NCBI GenBank assembly: GCA_017520845.1
Contig: JAFXEU010000054.1
Location: forward strand, 1 to 48,147
Length of the DNA: 48,147 bases
Direction: 5' to 3'
Origin: Kiritimatiellia bacterium
Lineage (GTDB): Bacteria > Verrucomicrobiota > Kiritimatiellia > RFP12 > UBA1067
Shown: positions 32,607-41,515 of the stretch, piece by piece
Layout of the letters: each line of letters opens with the position of its first letter
How positions within the stretch are numbered: position 1 is the first letter of the stretch
Notes under the pieces: generated by a model
Databases searched by the model: none
What the model was told of the DNA's origin: nothing
Seen by the model: only the letters and a program-made list of their open reading frames with translations
Position numbers and translations under genes: made by a program

Positions 32607-33971
32607 ATGAAAGTTTGCAAATTCGGCGGCAGTTCTCTCGCGAACGCCGCTCAGCTCAACAAGGTGATGGACATCGTTCTCGCGGATCCCGCGAGGCGTA
32701 TCGTCGTGGTTTCCGCTCCCGGCAAGCGTCACTCTCAGGACACCAAGGTTACCGATCTTCTCATCGCGCTCGCCGAAACGGCGATAAAGGGCGAGAATAC
32801 AGACCGTCAGTTCGGCGCCGTCGTCGAGCGCTACGCCGAGATGGCCCAGGAACTTAAGCTTGGAGACGAGATCGTCCGCACGATCGAGATGGACCTTATG
32901 GATCGTCTCGCCAAGGTCGCCTCTCTCGAACCGGCCGAGTTTATGGATCTCATGAAGGCCTCTGGCGAAGACAACAACGCGAAGCTCGTCGCGGTCGCGT
33001 TTGCGGCGCGCGGACGTAAGGCGCGTTACGCGAGCCCCAAGGATACGGGCATGGTTCTCACCGGCCCCTTCGGCGATGCGACGCTCGATCCCGCGAGCTA
33101 CGCGACATTGTCGCGCGCGTTCTCCAATTTTGACGGCATCGTGATTTATCCCGGCTTCTTCGGTTATACGAAGGACGGCAAGGTCGCGACGTTCCCGCGC
33201 GGCGGAAGCGACATCACCGGTTCGATTCTCGCCGCCGCCGTGTGCGCCGACGTTTACGAGAACTTTACCGACGTCGATTCCGTTTATCCCGTCGATCCGC
33301 GTCTCGTGCCTGAGGTTTCGGAGGGCATCTCCACGATGACCTACCGCGAAATGCGCGAGCTCGCCTACGCGGGCTTCGGCGTTTTCGCCGACGAGGCCGT
33401 TATCCCCGCCGTCCGCGCGCGCATTCCGATCAACATCCGCAACACGAACCATCCGAGCGAGCCCGGCACGATGATCCAGCAGTCTCGCCGCGTCGTGCCC
33501 GGCACGATCGTCGGTATCGCGGCCGCCGACAATTTCTGCAACATTGTCGTCGAGAAGTATCTTATGAACCGCGAGGTCGGTTTCGGTCGCCGCCTTCTTC
33601 ATGTTCTCGAGGAAGAGGGCATTTCCTACGAGCACATGCCTTCGGGCGTTGACTCGCAGTGCATCGTCGTAAAGGGCCAGTGCCTGCCCAAGTCGAAGGA
33701 GCTTAAGGTCATCCAGGCGATCAAGCGCGAGCTCAACCCCGATTACGTCGCCGTAGAGCGCGACATCACGATTCTCATGATCGTCGGCGAGGGCATGTGC
33801 TATACGCCCGGCATGCTCGCGAAGGCGTGCCTCGCGCTCGCTTCGGTCGGAATCTCCGTTTCGATGGTCAACCAGGGCTCGAGCGAAGTCAGCTTCATGA
33901 TCGCCATCCGTCAGCAGGATCGCGAAACGGCCGTCCGCGCCCTCTACAAGGCGTTCTTCGGCAAAGCCTGA
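32607..33971 (+). CDS. lysC: Aspartate kinase, monofunctional
   Basis: 454 aa. It phosphorylates aspartate, the first step towards lysine, threonine and methionine. KFGGSS at 5-10 binds ATP; FPRGGSDITGSILAA is the second kinase signature; two ACT-type domains cover about 310-454 (DSQCIVVKG, ITILMIVGEGM and VSMVNQGSSEVSFMI), as in feedback-inhibited class enzymes. The length suits the E. coli LysC type rather than the shorter alpha/beta-type enzymes. It follows hom by 21 bp with a weak TAAGGT ribosome binding site and is followed 3 bp later by the Minf_1886-like gene. Confidence 0.95.
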   Translation: MKVCKFGGSSLANAAQLNKVMDIVLADPARRIVVVSAPGKRHSQDTKVTDLLIALAETAIKGENTDRQFGAVVERYAEMAQELKLGDEIVRTIEMDLMDRLAKVASLEPAEFMDLMKASGEDNNAKLVAVAFAARGRKARYASPKDTGMVLTGPFGDATLDPASYATLSRAFSNFDGIVIYPGFFGYTKDGKVATFPRGGSDITGSILAAAVCADVYENFTDVDSVYPVDPRLVPEVSEGISTMTYREMRELAYAGFGVFADEAVIPAVRARIPINIRNTNHPSEPGTMIQQSRRVVPGTIVGIAAADNFCNIVVEKYLMNREVGFGRRLLHVLEEEGISYEHMPSGVDSQCIVVKGQCLPKSKELKVIQAIKRELNPDYVAVERDITILMIVGEGMCYTPGMLAKACLALASVGISVSMVNQGSSEVSFMIAIRQQDRETAVRALYKAFFGKA

Positions 33972-33974
33972 TTT

Positions 33975-34334
33975 ATGGAAGAAATCGATTTCGAGAGCGA
34001 TCCGTTTGACGATATCGTCGCGAAGGACCCGCGCTATGACGCGCGGGCCTACGCGCTTCTGATGGATGTGATTCATTATCTCGGAGAGGGCGGAAAGCAC
34101 ATGAGCTCGGCCGATATAATGGAGGAGTTTAAAGAGCGCGCTCTCGACCAGTATGGTCCCTTGACCTACACGGTTCTGACCGAGTGGGGGCTTAAGCGGA
34201 CGGAGGATCTCGGCGAGATGATGTTCAATCTCGTCGAGGGGCGCCGCGTGCGCAAGGATGAGAACGATACGCCTGAGAGTTTCTCAGGCGGTTACGACTT
34301 CAACGAAGTCTTTAAAGGGCCTTACGCGATCTGA
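33975..34334 (+). CDS. Minf_1886-family protein of unknown function
   Basis: 119 aa, cytoplasmic-looking, acidic. YALLMDVIHYLGEG, HMSSADIMEEFKERALDQYGP, LTEWGLKRTEDLGEMMFNLV and the terminal DFNEVF match the family named after Methylacidiphilum Minf_1886, which is common in the PVC group and in some deltaproteobacteria. The role is unknown. It sits between lysC and rsgA with overlaps or near-overlaps on both sides (its TGA shares a base with the rsgA ATG), so it is co-expressed with both. It supports the PVC assignment. Confidence 0.75.
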   Translation: MEEIDFESDPFDDIVAKDPRYDARAYALLMDVIHYLGEGGKHMSSADIMEEFKERALDQYGPLTYTVLTEWGLKRTEDLGEMMFNLVEGRRVRKDENDTPESFSGGYDFNEVFKGPYAI

Positions 34335-35215
34335 TGACGAAGCTTGAGCGATTCGGCTGGCGCGGAGAATCGGTCACTGGCGTGGCCAGAATCATCAGCG
34401 CACACGGAGATTATTATCACCTCGTATGTAACGAGACCGGGGGCGAGATCATCGCCCGAAAAAAAAAGAGCGCGTTTTCAAAGCGTATTGAAACGGTTAA
34501 GGAAAAGCGCGGCATCAAGAAGGTTGAGCGCGGCGAAATCGGGCGTGAAATCCTAAAGCCGATAACGGGAGATTTCGTCAGGTTCCGCTACAATCCCCAG
34601 GGCGAGTCGATGATAACGGATATCCTGCCCCGGTTCTCCCATTTTGAGCGCAAGGATCCGACGGCGAAGAGAAAGAGCCAGACTTTGGCGGTGAATTTTG
34701 ATACGCTTTTCGTGATGATGTCGCTCAATGAGGATTTTTCCACCGCGAGAATCGACCGTTATCTTACTCTCGCCGAGGATATGGGAGAGGCGGAGGTCGT
34801 CGTCGTTCTAACCAAGATGGATCTGATGGAAGAGGGCGACGAGGAGTTTATCGACGAGCTTGTCGAGACGATCGATGGCCGGGCGAGACTTCTTAAAATC
34901 TCCTCATTGACGGGCGAAGGTATGGACGGTGTTTTGGAGTACGCCAAAGAAGGGCGGACTCTCGCTTTTATCGGCAGCTCCGGCGTCGGCAAGTCGACTC
35001 TTCTCAATACGCTTGCCGGCGAAGAGTGGGCGGCCACGCAGGAGATTCAGGAGTGGAGCGGCAAGGGTCGCCATACGACGACCTCGCGCGAACTCGTTAT
35101 CCTGCCGTCTGGTGCGATGATCATCGACACTCCCGGAATCCGCGAGATCGGGATGATAGGCGAAGAGGACGACGTGCGAATAAAAGGCGAAGCCTCTCAC
35201 CGCTGGCGAAAGTGA
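34334..35215 (+). CDS. rsgA: Ribosome small subunit GTPase RsgA, lacking the C-terminal zinc domain
   Basis: 293 aa. A circularly permuted GTPase for late 30S maturation. An OB-like N-terminal domain (to about 115) is followed by G4 TKMD (160-163), G5 ISSLTGEG, G1 GSSGVGKST (214-222), G2 region HTTTSRE and G3 DTPG (265-268), the expected permuted order. Family members continue for about 60-80 residues with a Cys/His zinc knuckle; this one stops at GEASHRWRK, soon after G3. The 100 bp after the stop encode no zinc knuckle in any frame that I can see. Either this lineage has lost the domain or the gene is truncated. Confidence 0.85.
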   Translation: MTKLERFGWRGESVTGVARIISAHGDYYHLVCNETGGEIIARKKKSAFSKRIETVKEKRGIKKVERGEIGREILKPITGDFVRFRYNPQGESMITDILPRFSHFERKDPTAKRKSQTLAVNFDTLFVMMSLNEDFSTARIDRYLTLAEDMGEAEVVVVLTKMDLMEEGDEEFIDELVETIDGRARLLKISSLTGEGMDGVLEYAKEGRTLAFIGSSGVGKSTLLNTLAGEEWAATQEIQEWSGKGRHTTTSRELVILPSGAMIIDTPGIREIGMIGEEDDVRIKGEASHRWRK

Positions 35216-35277
35216 TGCGCCGTCTCTTTCCGCCGCCTGCGAATTTTTCGGCGTTATTCCACCGACGGGTTAAAATA

Positions 35278-35286
35278 TGGTATAAT
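35278..35286 (+). promoter_or_regulatory. Extended -10 promoter of asd
   Basis: TGGTATAAT, with TATAAT at 35281-35286 and no good -35. AAGGAG at 35300-35305 lies in the leader. Confidence 0.55.
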
Positions 35287-35315
35287 AATGAAATGTTTCA
35301 AGGAGCAAACAATCA

Positions 35316-36326
35316 ATGAAAACTTATAATGTCGGTTTGGTCGGTGTCGGCGCGGTCGGCACCGAGATGATCAGAGTCCTCAAGGAGCGCAACTTCCCTT
35401 GCGGCAAGGTTCAGGTTTTTGCGTCGCGCGAGCGCGACGAGCAGATTCTCGGCGAGACGTATCACGTTCTCAAGGCGGACGAGAACAGCTTCAACGGAAT
35501 GGATATCGTCCTTTTCGCCGGCAAGACGGACGTCGCCATCGAACTTAAAGACGCCGTCGTCAAGGCCGGCGCGAAAATGATCGACAACTCCCGCGCTTTC
35601 CGTCAGGATCCGGAAGTTCCGCTCGTCGTACCTCAGGTGAACGCCGAGGACCTTGATTGGAACAAGGGCGTCATCGCGAACCCGAACTGCACGACCGCCA
35701 TCATGCTTGAGGCCGTCGCTCCTCTTCACAAGGCGAAGGGCCTTAAGCGCCTTATCGCGTCGACCTATCAGGCCGCTTCCGGCGCCGGCGCTCCCGGGCT
35801 TGCGGAGCTCGAGCAGCAGATTCAGGAATATGCCGCCGGCAAGCCTCTTACGGTCAAGGCCTTCCAGCATCAGCTTACCTACAACCTCATTCCCCACATC
35901 GACAAGTTCGACGAGACCAACTGGTACACGCTCGAAGAGCTTAAGATGCGCAACGAGGCGTCCAAGATGCTTCACATCCCCGATTTGAAGCTGAGCTGCA
36001 CGTGCGTCCGCGTTCCGATCGCCCGCGCCCATTCCGAATCGCTCAATCTCGAATTCGAGGAGCCCATTACTCCCGAGGAGGCCCGCGAGATCCTTTCGAA
36101 AGCCGAGGGCGTAAGGGTCGTCGACGATCCGCTCAACGGCGGCTATCCGATGCCTCTCGACGCGACGGCGAAGTACGATGTTCTCGCCGGCCGTATCCGC
36201 CAGGATATTTCCCGCGACGACGGCAGGGGTCTTGAAATGTTCGTCTCGGGCGACCAGCTGCTTCGCGGCGCGGCGCTCAACGCCGTTGAAATCGCCGAAC
36301 ATCTTATCAAGCGCGGTCTCGTTTGA
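35316..36326 (+). CDS. asd: Aspartate-semialdehyde dehydrogenase
   Basis: 336 aa. It converts aspartyl phosphate to aspartate semialdehyde, linking lysC and hom. The NADP loop GVGAVGTEM is at 10-18, the active-site cysteine is C125 in NPNCTT, and QAASGAG, the substrate-binding block RVPIARAHSE and a C-terminal GDQLLRGAALNAVEIAE are all present. Length is normal. It has its own extended -10 promoter, so it is expressed separately from hom-lysC, and it is followed 62 bp later by an acyltransferase with its own AGGAGG. Confidence 0.96.
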   Translation: MKTYNVGLVGVGAVGTEMIRVLKERNFPCGKVQVFASRERDEQILGETYHVLKADENSFNGMDIVLFAGKTDVAIELKDAVVKAGAKMIDNSRAFRQDPEVPLVVPQVNAEDLDWNKGVIANPNCTTAIMLEAVAPLHKAKGLKRLIASTYQAASGAGAPGLAELEQQIQEYAAGKPLTVKAFQHQLTYNLIPHIDKFDETNWYTLEELKMRNEASKMLHIPDLKLSCTCVRVPIARAHSESLNLEFEEPITPEEAREILSKAEGVRVVDDPLNGGYPMPLDATAKYDVLAGRIRQDISRDDGRGLEMFVSGDQLLRGAALNAVEIAEHLIKRGLV

Positions 36327-36388
36327 GATTGCGCCTGACGACGACGCGTATTTGATCTGCAATCTAAAAAACCACAGGAGGAACCACA

Positions 36389-37000
36389 ATGAAAGATCTG
36401 TTCATCGTTGGCGCCGGCGGTTTCGGCCGCGAGGCTATCTGGACTGCTGAACGCATCAATGCAGCCGAAGGCGAGCCGAAGTGGAATATCATCGGATACG
36501 CTGACGACGATCCGAAATGGAAAAAGGGCGACAATTACGAGGGCTATACCATTCTCGGTACGGTTGAGGAGGTTTCGCGCGACTATCCCGGAGCGTCCGT
36601 ATTCATCGCGATCGGCAACAACGTCAAGCGCGCCGATATTTACAAGCGTCTTCGCGGACATGATTTTCCGGCTTTAATCGATCCTTCGGCCCAGGTTTCT
36701 CCGACGACCGAGTTCAAGCACGGAACGTACATCGCTACAGAAGCCGTCGTTCAGGTGGGCGCCGAAATCGGCAAGTTCACTCTTGTCGGCGCGCGCAGCT
36801 TCATCGGCCACGACGCTAAGGTCGGCGACTTCGTCAATACCGGAGCCGGAACGGCGATCGCCGCCGGAGTGAAGGTTGAAAACGGGGTGTCGTTCTTCGC
36901 CAACTGTTCGACGATGCCGTACATCACTGTCGGCGAGAACGCCTGGATCACTTGCGGCACAGGCGTCAAGGAAGACGTTCCCGCCGGCGCAAAGCTTTGA
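36389..37000 (+). CDS. NeuD/PglD-like sugar O-acyltransferase
   Basis: 203 aa, AGGAGG upstream. The N-terminal Rossmann-like domain (VGAGGFGREAIW) is the PglD/NeuD type; from about residue 95 come left-handed beta-helix hexapeptide repeats (IDPSAQVSPTTEF, IATEAVVQVGAEIGKF, HDAKVGDFVNTGAG, ENAWITCGTGV). H-D in FIGHDAKVGD marks the likely catalytic histidine. It would acetylate an amino sugar or sialic-acid-like sugar for surface glycans from acetyl-CoA. It ends close after the last hexapeptides; many relatives carry a short extra tail. The KDO transferase follows directly, so it may belong to envelope synthesis. Confidence 0.8.
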   Translation: MKDLFIVGAGGFGREAIWTAERINAAEGEPKWNIIGYADDDPKWKKGDNYEGYTILGTVEEVSRDYPGASVFIAIGNNVKRADIYKRLRGHDFPALIDPSAQVSPTTEFKHGTYIATEAVVQVGAEIGKFTLVGARSFIGHDAKVGDFVNTGAGTAIAAGVKVENGVSFFANCSTMPYITVGENAWITCGTGVKEDVPAGAKL

Positions 37001-37004
37001 CGCT

Positions 37005-39518
37005 TTGAAGTGGGCTTTTTATAATCTTCTTTTCGCGCCCGTCTTCGCGTTGATGCTTCCCGGGTTTCTGCTCAGGATGCTTCGGCGCGGCGGTTACCGC
37101 GCGAGGATGCTTGACCGCTTCGCTCTCTATCCGAAGGGTCTTTTCGATCCGTCGGAGGGAGCGAAGGATTTCGTCTGGGTCCATGCCGTTTCGGTCGGCG
37201 AGGTTCAGGTGGCAGGTCAGCTTATGCGCGAGTGGCGCAAACGCGAGCGCGATGTGAGGTTCTGCTTTTCCACCACCAGTTCGACGGGCTGGAAGATGGC
37301 CGAGCGCGAGGTGACCGACCGCGATGTTCTCATCTACAATCCTCTCGATTTCCCGACATTCGTAAAGGCGGCGCTCTCGACCGTCAATCCCCGCGCGATC
37401 GTTCTTACTGAAAGCGAGATATGGCCCAATTTCATCCGCCGCGCCGCAAAATCCAAAATTCCCGTTTTTCTCATCAACGCCCGCGTCAGCGACAGAAGTG
37501 CGCCGCGTTATAAAGCCGGGCGATTCTTTTTTAAAGACGTTTTTAAATGCTTCACTCGGATTTTCGCCCAGAGCGAACTCGATAAGGGGCGTCTTCTTGC
37601 GGCGGGAGCCTCCGAAAGCTCGATTGACGTCACCGGGAGCTTCAAATTTGACGTCGCGCGGCGAAACGAGGCGAAGGAGATCGAACTCAAGTCGTGGATT
37701 GTTTCTTCCGGGATGTTCCCTGAGTCGAATAGGATTCTTCTCGGAGGATCCACCTGGCCTGGAGAGGATGAGGCCCTGTTGAAGATTCTCGATAAACTCG
37801 ACGGCGTTACGCTCGTGATCGCTCCGCGTCATTTCGAGAAGGCCGATGCGGTCGAGGAGAATATCGTCAAGTCGGGGTATTCGTCTTTCCGCCGTTCGAC
37901 CGGGGTTGTGCGTAATCCCGCGGGCGAGTCGAAGGGGACGGTTTTTCTGGCGGACACCACCGGAGAGCTGATGGGTCTTTACGGAATCGCCGACGCCGTA
38001 TTTGTGGGAAAGTCGCTCTGCGCCCACGGCAGCCAGAACATGATCGAGCCGTGTTTCTGCGGAAAGCCTACCGTCGTCGGGCCGTACACCGAAAATTTCA
38101 GACCCGTCATGAGCGATCTTCTCGAGCAGGGCGGAGTCTGTCAGGTCGCTGATTTTGACGAGTTGGAGAAAACGCTCGTCGGTTGGTTCTCCCGGGGTGA
38201 CGGTGGACTCGGAGAAAGGGCGGCGAAGGCCGTTTCCGCCCGGACAGGCGTTGTCGCGCGCTGTGTCGAGAGTATTTCGTCGCGCATATCGAAGGAGTCT
38301 ATGCAAAAATCATCCAGCCCGTTTTCGTTGAAAAAGACCGCTGTCGCCACCTTTTTGTTCCTGCTCGCTCTTGCCGCCGTAATCGGGGCGTCATATTATT
38401 TTCTGAGGGGCGAAGTCGCGCCGGGCACGGACGGAAAGGCCGCGGAGAAAACATCCGGGACGAAAGACGTCGGCAAGGAGAAATCGATTCCCAAGCCCAG
38501 GTTTTTGCGTACTGCGGCGGTTTATGCGGCGGCCGTGCAGAAGCCCGACGCGAAAAAGGTTTTTGTCTCCGGCGATGACGGCGGATATGCCGAAATTTTC
38601 AATAAGATAATGCCCGGCGCGGTCGAGACCAACGATACTGAAAGTTCTTCGATCAGGTACGATATCGTTTTTCATTCGAAGGCTTCGGCGGAAACTGATT
38701 TCGGGTTTGTCGGCAAGGTCGCGCCCGGGGGAATTTTTGCGCGTGTTTTCAACGCATCGAAACTGAAGGCTTTCGATTTCAAGAAACTTCTGGAGGAGTT
38801 TCCGGGTGACGACGTACGTCTTTGGATGTTCTCGAAATCGGAATGGATGCTGGTCGGAAGGTTCGGCGGCACGAAGGTTAAAATGTCCGATATGCTTGAG
38901 TTTCTTTCCCGCGACGAGGTGTTTTCCGTCGAGGCGGAGCGCGCGGGGTGCGGGTCGATTCAGGATATCGCCGCCGGCTATGCGGCCAAAAGAGAAGAGG
39001 TAATGCCCGTCTTTTCATTGACGGACAGTAATTTCGAAGTCGCGCCCCAGTATTTCCTGAAGGAGGAGATTCCCCAGTTCGACTGGATCGATATTGAGGA
39101 TGTCGATTCGGACATCGTCGAATCCATTTCGAAGGCGATGTACGACAGACAATGCTGGAGGCGCGTGATAGTCAAGGCCGAAGAGGTTTCGCTAAGCAAA
39201 GACGGTCTCGATCAGGCGATTGAAATGTGGGCGGACGCGATGAAGCGCAATCCGACGGATACGATGCTGCTCGACAGGCTTTACCGGATGGCCGTCAACG
39301 CGAAAGTTTTCCGCGATCTCGGCAAATTCCCCGACGCCGCGCATTGCTACGAAATTATGCTGGCGATAAATCCGGACGACGCGCGGGTCGGCGAAGAATA
39401 TGTCGCGATGCTCAATCAGCTCGGTAAGCGCGAGTTCGCCGCTGAGGTCGCCGGAAAGTTGAAGGAACGGAACCGGAAACCGTCCGCCAAAAAGGGATCG
39501 AGATATGAAGATAAATAA
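37005..39518 (+). CDS. waaA: KDO transferase (KdtA/WaaA) fused in frame to a membrane-anchored TPR protein
   Basis: About 837 aa if it starts at TTG 37005 (KWAFYNLLFAPVFALMLPG, the usual membrane-anchor start); ATG 37053 is the next choice. Residues 1-430: GT30 3-deoxy-D-manno-octulosonate transferase with AVSVGEVQVA (conserved Glu), TESEIWPN, LINARVSDRSAPRYK, GGSTWPGED and a C-terminal nucleotide-binding half (SQNMIEPCFCGKP). From residue 433 a second protein begins without a stop: MQKSSSPFSLKKTAVATF, a transmembrane segment, a long linker, an unrecognised domain, and TPR-like helices near the end (AIEMWADAMKRNPTDTML, AAHCYEIMLAINPDD). AAGGAG at 38292-38297 lies 3 nt before the internal ATG 38301, so a separate product could also be made from there. 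Confidence 0.75.
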   Translation: MKWAFYNLLFAPVFALMLPGFLLRMLRRGGYRARMLDRFALYPKGLFDPSEGAKDFVWVHAVSVGEVQVAGQLMREWRKRERDVRFCFSTTSSTGWKMAEREVTDRDVLIYNPLDFPTFVKAALSTVNPRAIVLTESEIWPNFIRRAAKSKIPVFLINARVSDRSAPRYKAGRFFFKDVFKCFTRIFAQSELDKGRLLAAGASESSIDVTGSFKFDVARRNEAKEIELKSWIVSSGMFPESNRILLGGSTWPGEDEALLKILDKLDGVTLVIAPRHFEKADAVEENIVKSGYSSFRRSTGVVRNPAGESKGTVFLADTTGELMGLYGIADAVFVGKSLCAHGSQNMIEPCFCGKPTVVGPYTENFRPVMSDLLEQGGVCQVADFDELEKTLVGWFSRGDGGLGERAAKAVSARTGVVARCVESISSRISKESMQKSSSPFSLKKTAVATFLFLLALAAVIGASYYFLRGEVAPGTDGKAAEKTSGTKDVGKEKSIPKPRFLRTAAVYAAAVQKPDAKKVFVSGDDGGYAEIFNKIMPGAVETNDTESSSIRYDIVFHSKASAETDFGFVGKVAPGGIFARVFNASKLKAFDFKKLLEEFPGDDVRLWMFSKSEWMLVGRFGGTKVKMSDMLEFLSRDEVFSVEAERAGCGSIQDIAAGYAAKREEVMPVFSLTDSNFEVAPQYFLKEEIPQFDWIDIEDVDSDIVESISKAMYDRQCWRRVIVKAEEVSLSKDGLDQAIEMWADAMKRNPTDTMLLDRLYRMAVNAKVFRDLGKFPDAAHCYEIMLAINPDDARVGEEYVAMLNQLGKREFAAEVAGKLKERNRKPSAKKGSRYEDK

Positions 39519-40197
39519 AGTCAAGCTGTTAAGCGTCATGTTTACGGGGGCGCTCGCTTTTGTGTGCGCGCCTGCGATGGCAGACGATAAAAAGGACGCT
39601 TCGGCCGACACCGCGAAAGCGGAAGAGCCCGTGAAGAAAAAGAAAAAAGGGCCGGCCAAGAAGCCTGAATATTTCAGATGGAACGACGCCGCCGCGATAG
39701 CGGAGGCCTGGGAGCAGCCGGTTCTGGTTTTTATCGATCTCGAGGATTCCAAAGAATGCGGACGGGTCCGTTCCGCCACGGTCGGACACAACCTTTTCAA
39801 GGCGTTCGTAAAGGAGAATTGCGTTTTTTACCGTTACAAGGTCCCCTGCGTGAAGGCCAGGCGCGGTCGCGGGAACCGCGGTTCGAACAATAACAAAAAC
39901 GCCGCGCCGAAACCGGATTTCGAATCGGTCAGGGACAGTGAACGAAATATCGTCAACAAGGTTCTGGACGGAAAAAAGAGCAGATTCCCGGGGCTTGCGC
40001 TCGTCAAGCCAAACGGGCAGCTGGTTGATCTGATCGCCTATGATCCGGACGAGCCCTCGCTGACCGCGATGATCGGCGAGCTTAAGGAGGTTTTTGAAAA
40101 AGGCAAATACGATTTTACCGTTCCAAGGCCGATTCAGAAACTTATCGACGCTGAGGCTAAAAAGCGCGCGGCACTTGAGAAACGCAAGAAAAAATAA
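39505..40197 (+). CDS. Exported thioredoxin-fold-like protein without CxxC
   Basis: 230 aa. It overlaps the previous gene by 14 bp, so it is translationally coupled. Signal peptide 1-26, then a charged Lys/Ala-rich linker (to about 52). The domain FRWNDAAAIAEAWEQPVLVFIDLEDSKECG resembles the start of thioredoxin-like DUF255/Thioredoxin_7 folds, and FPGLALVKPNGQLVDLIAY resembles their cis-Pro strand. The usual CxxC is replaced by a single Cys (KECGR), so disulphide reductase activity is doubtful. A basic coiled-coil tail ends the protein. It precedes the type II secretion pseudopilin genes and may assist secretion or pseudopilus assembly; that is inference. Confidence 0.6.
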   Translation: MKINKVKLLSVMFTGALAFVCAPAMADDKKDASADTAKAEEPVKKKKKGPAKKPEYFRWNDAAAIAEAWEQPVLVFIDLEDSKECGRVRSATVGHNLFKAFVKENCVFYRYKVPCVKARRGRGNRGSNNNKNAAPKPDFESVRDSERNIVNKVLDGKKSRFPGLALVKPNGQLVDLIAYDPDEPSLTAMIGELKEVFEKGKYDFTVPRPIQKLIDAEAKKRAALEKRKKK

Positions 40198-40203
40198 TAT
40201 AAT
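40198..40203 (+). promoter_or_regulatory. Possible -10 for the pseudopilin genes
   Basis: TATAAT at 40198-40203, directly after the stop of the thioredoxin-like gene; no clear -35. AAAGGAG at 40222-40228 is the ribosome binding site of gspG. Confidence 0.35.
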
Positions 40204-40234
40204 TAACGAAAAGTATAACTGAAAGGAGTTTGAA

Positions 40235-40657
40235 ATGAAGAAAGAAAATAAATTCGCAAATGCCGTCAAAAGAGGCTTTACCCTCGTCGAACTTCTCGTG
40301 GTCGTGGCGATTTTGGGTATTCTGGCGACCGGTGCCGTCGTTTACGTTCCGCGTTTCCTCGAGTCGGGCAACAAGGGCGCGGCCGAGAAGGATGTGCAGG
40401 CTCTTAAAACCGCCGTTACCCAGTACTATACGGAAAAGAGAAAGTATCCTGATAACCTGGATGTTTTGGTTGATACCTCCGGTGACAAGGAGCCTTATAT
40501 CGAAGGCGGGGAAGGCGCATTGATCGATCCCTGGGGCAACAAATACGAAATTAAGTTCAAGGGCAACAAGAAAAACAGTCCTTATATCGTCTCGGGTGGA
40601 CCGGATGGCACTATCGGGACAGAAGATGACATCCGCAGCGATGAGGCTAAAAAATAA
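40235..40657 (+). CDS. gspG: Type II secretion major pseudopilin GspG
   Basis: 140 aa. Basic leader followed by the prepilin cleavage/methylation motif RG/FTLVELLVVVAILGIL, cut before F15 with E at position +5. The C-terminal part has the GspG signature: a helix (DVQALKTAVTQYYTEKRKYP), then DPWGNKYEIK and a GTEDDI calcium-site loop near the end. It is the main subunit of the pseudopilus that pushes folded enzymes across the outer membrane. The many exported hydrolases here are natural clients. First of five pseudopilin genes in the order G-H-I-J-K. Confidence 0.92.
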   Translation: MKKENKFANAVKRGFTLVELLVVVAILGILATGAVVYVPRFLESGNKGAAEKDVQALKTAVTQYYTEKRKYPDNLDVLVDTSGDKEPYIEGGEGALIDPWGNKYEIKFKGNKKNSPYIVSGGPDGTIGTEDDIRSDEAKK

Positions 40658-40681
40658 GTAATGTCGGAAGGCGTAATTTAA

Positions 40682-41515
40682 ATGCGCCGCGCATTTACTC
40701 TTGTTGAACTGCTGGTGATCGTCGCCATTATCGGGGTGATGGTCACCGCAGCCGTCGTTTCCATCGTTAAAGGGCAGCAGTACGCGAGGATGAAGGGGTC
40801 TGTCCGTACCGTGTTCGCGACTGTGCGCCAGGCCCGCTCGATAGCGCTTGTTTCCCAGAAGCCGTGCGTTTTGACTTTTTCGACGAAGAATACCGGGGAT
40901 GGTGCGGTTTCATCGGTGACCATGACATCGACGGAACTCATAAAGCCGAGGGAAGGTATGCGCGTGCGCTCTTTGTCGGGAAGATGGGTAGTGCTCGGCG
41001 AAAGTGAAGAGGATGCGGCCGTAAATAAATCTAAAACGGCCGCCGCTGACCAAGGCGCGGGCGATGTCAAACCTCAGGAAGATTCGGGCAAGGGCCAGAC
41101 GCTGGGAGAGTTTCTTTTTGAGGATATTTCAAAGGAAGTGCTCGAAGGCATCTGCATCAAAGTCGAGATGGACGACGAAATCGGCGGAGCGGACGACGTT
41201 AAAACCGAGGAGTTTAAAAGATCGAAAATCTCCGTGTTCTCAAATGCCGATTTTTTGATCGGAAAACTTAAAAAGAGCCGCGAAGACAAGGAAAAGAAGG
41301 ATGATCAATCCGCAGATTCCGCATCGGCGGAAACGGATGTCGCCGGTCCGGCGGAAGAAGTGGTCGACGAAACGAAATCGGTAGTCTGGCAGATTAACGG
41401 GCGCTGCGACCCTCACACCATCTACATTTACCCCGAGGACGGCAAAAAGGAAGATGCGTGGCGTATCAGGGTCGACAGATTCGGCGGCGTTAAAATTCTT
41501 GAAGAGGACGATTGA
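40682..41515 (+). CDS. Minor pseudopilin, GspH-like, with long acidic insert
   Basis: 277 aa, start at ATG 40682 with weak upstream GGAAGG. Cleavage motif RRA/FTLVELLVIVAIIGVM with Glu at +5. VRTVFATVRQARSIALVSQKPCVLTFS matches the GspH/FimT strand region, and a C-terminal DRFGGVKI strand closes the fold. Between them are about 130 residues rich in Asp, Glu, Lys and Ser (GDVKPQEDSGKGQ, KKSREDKEKKDDQSADSASA), which makes the protein about 100 residues longer than usual GspH. The insert is predicted to be disordered and exposed. It lies 24 bp after gspG; its stop overlaps the next start. Confidence 0.75.
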   Translation: MRRAFTLVELLVIVAIIGVMVTAAVVSIVKGQQYARMKGSVRTVFATVRQARSIALVSQKPCVLTFSTKNTGDGAVSSVTMTSTELIKPREGMRVRSLSGRWVVLGESEEDAAVNKSKTAAADQGAGDVKPQEDSGKGQTLGEFLFEDISKEVLEGICIKVEMDDEIGGADDVKTEEFKRSKISVFSNADFLIGKLKKSREDKEKKDDQSADSASAETDVAGPAEEVVDETKSVVWQINGRCDPHTIYIYPEDGKKEDAWRIRVDRFGGVKILEEDD

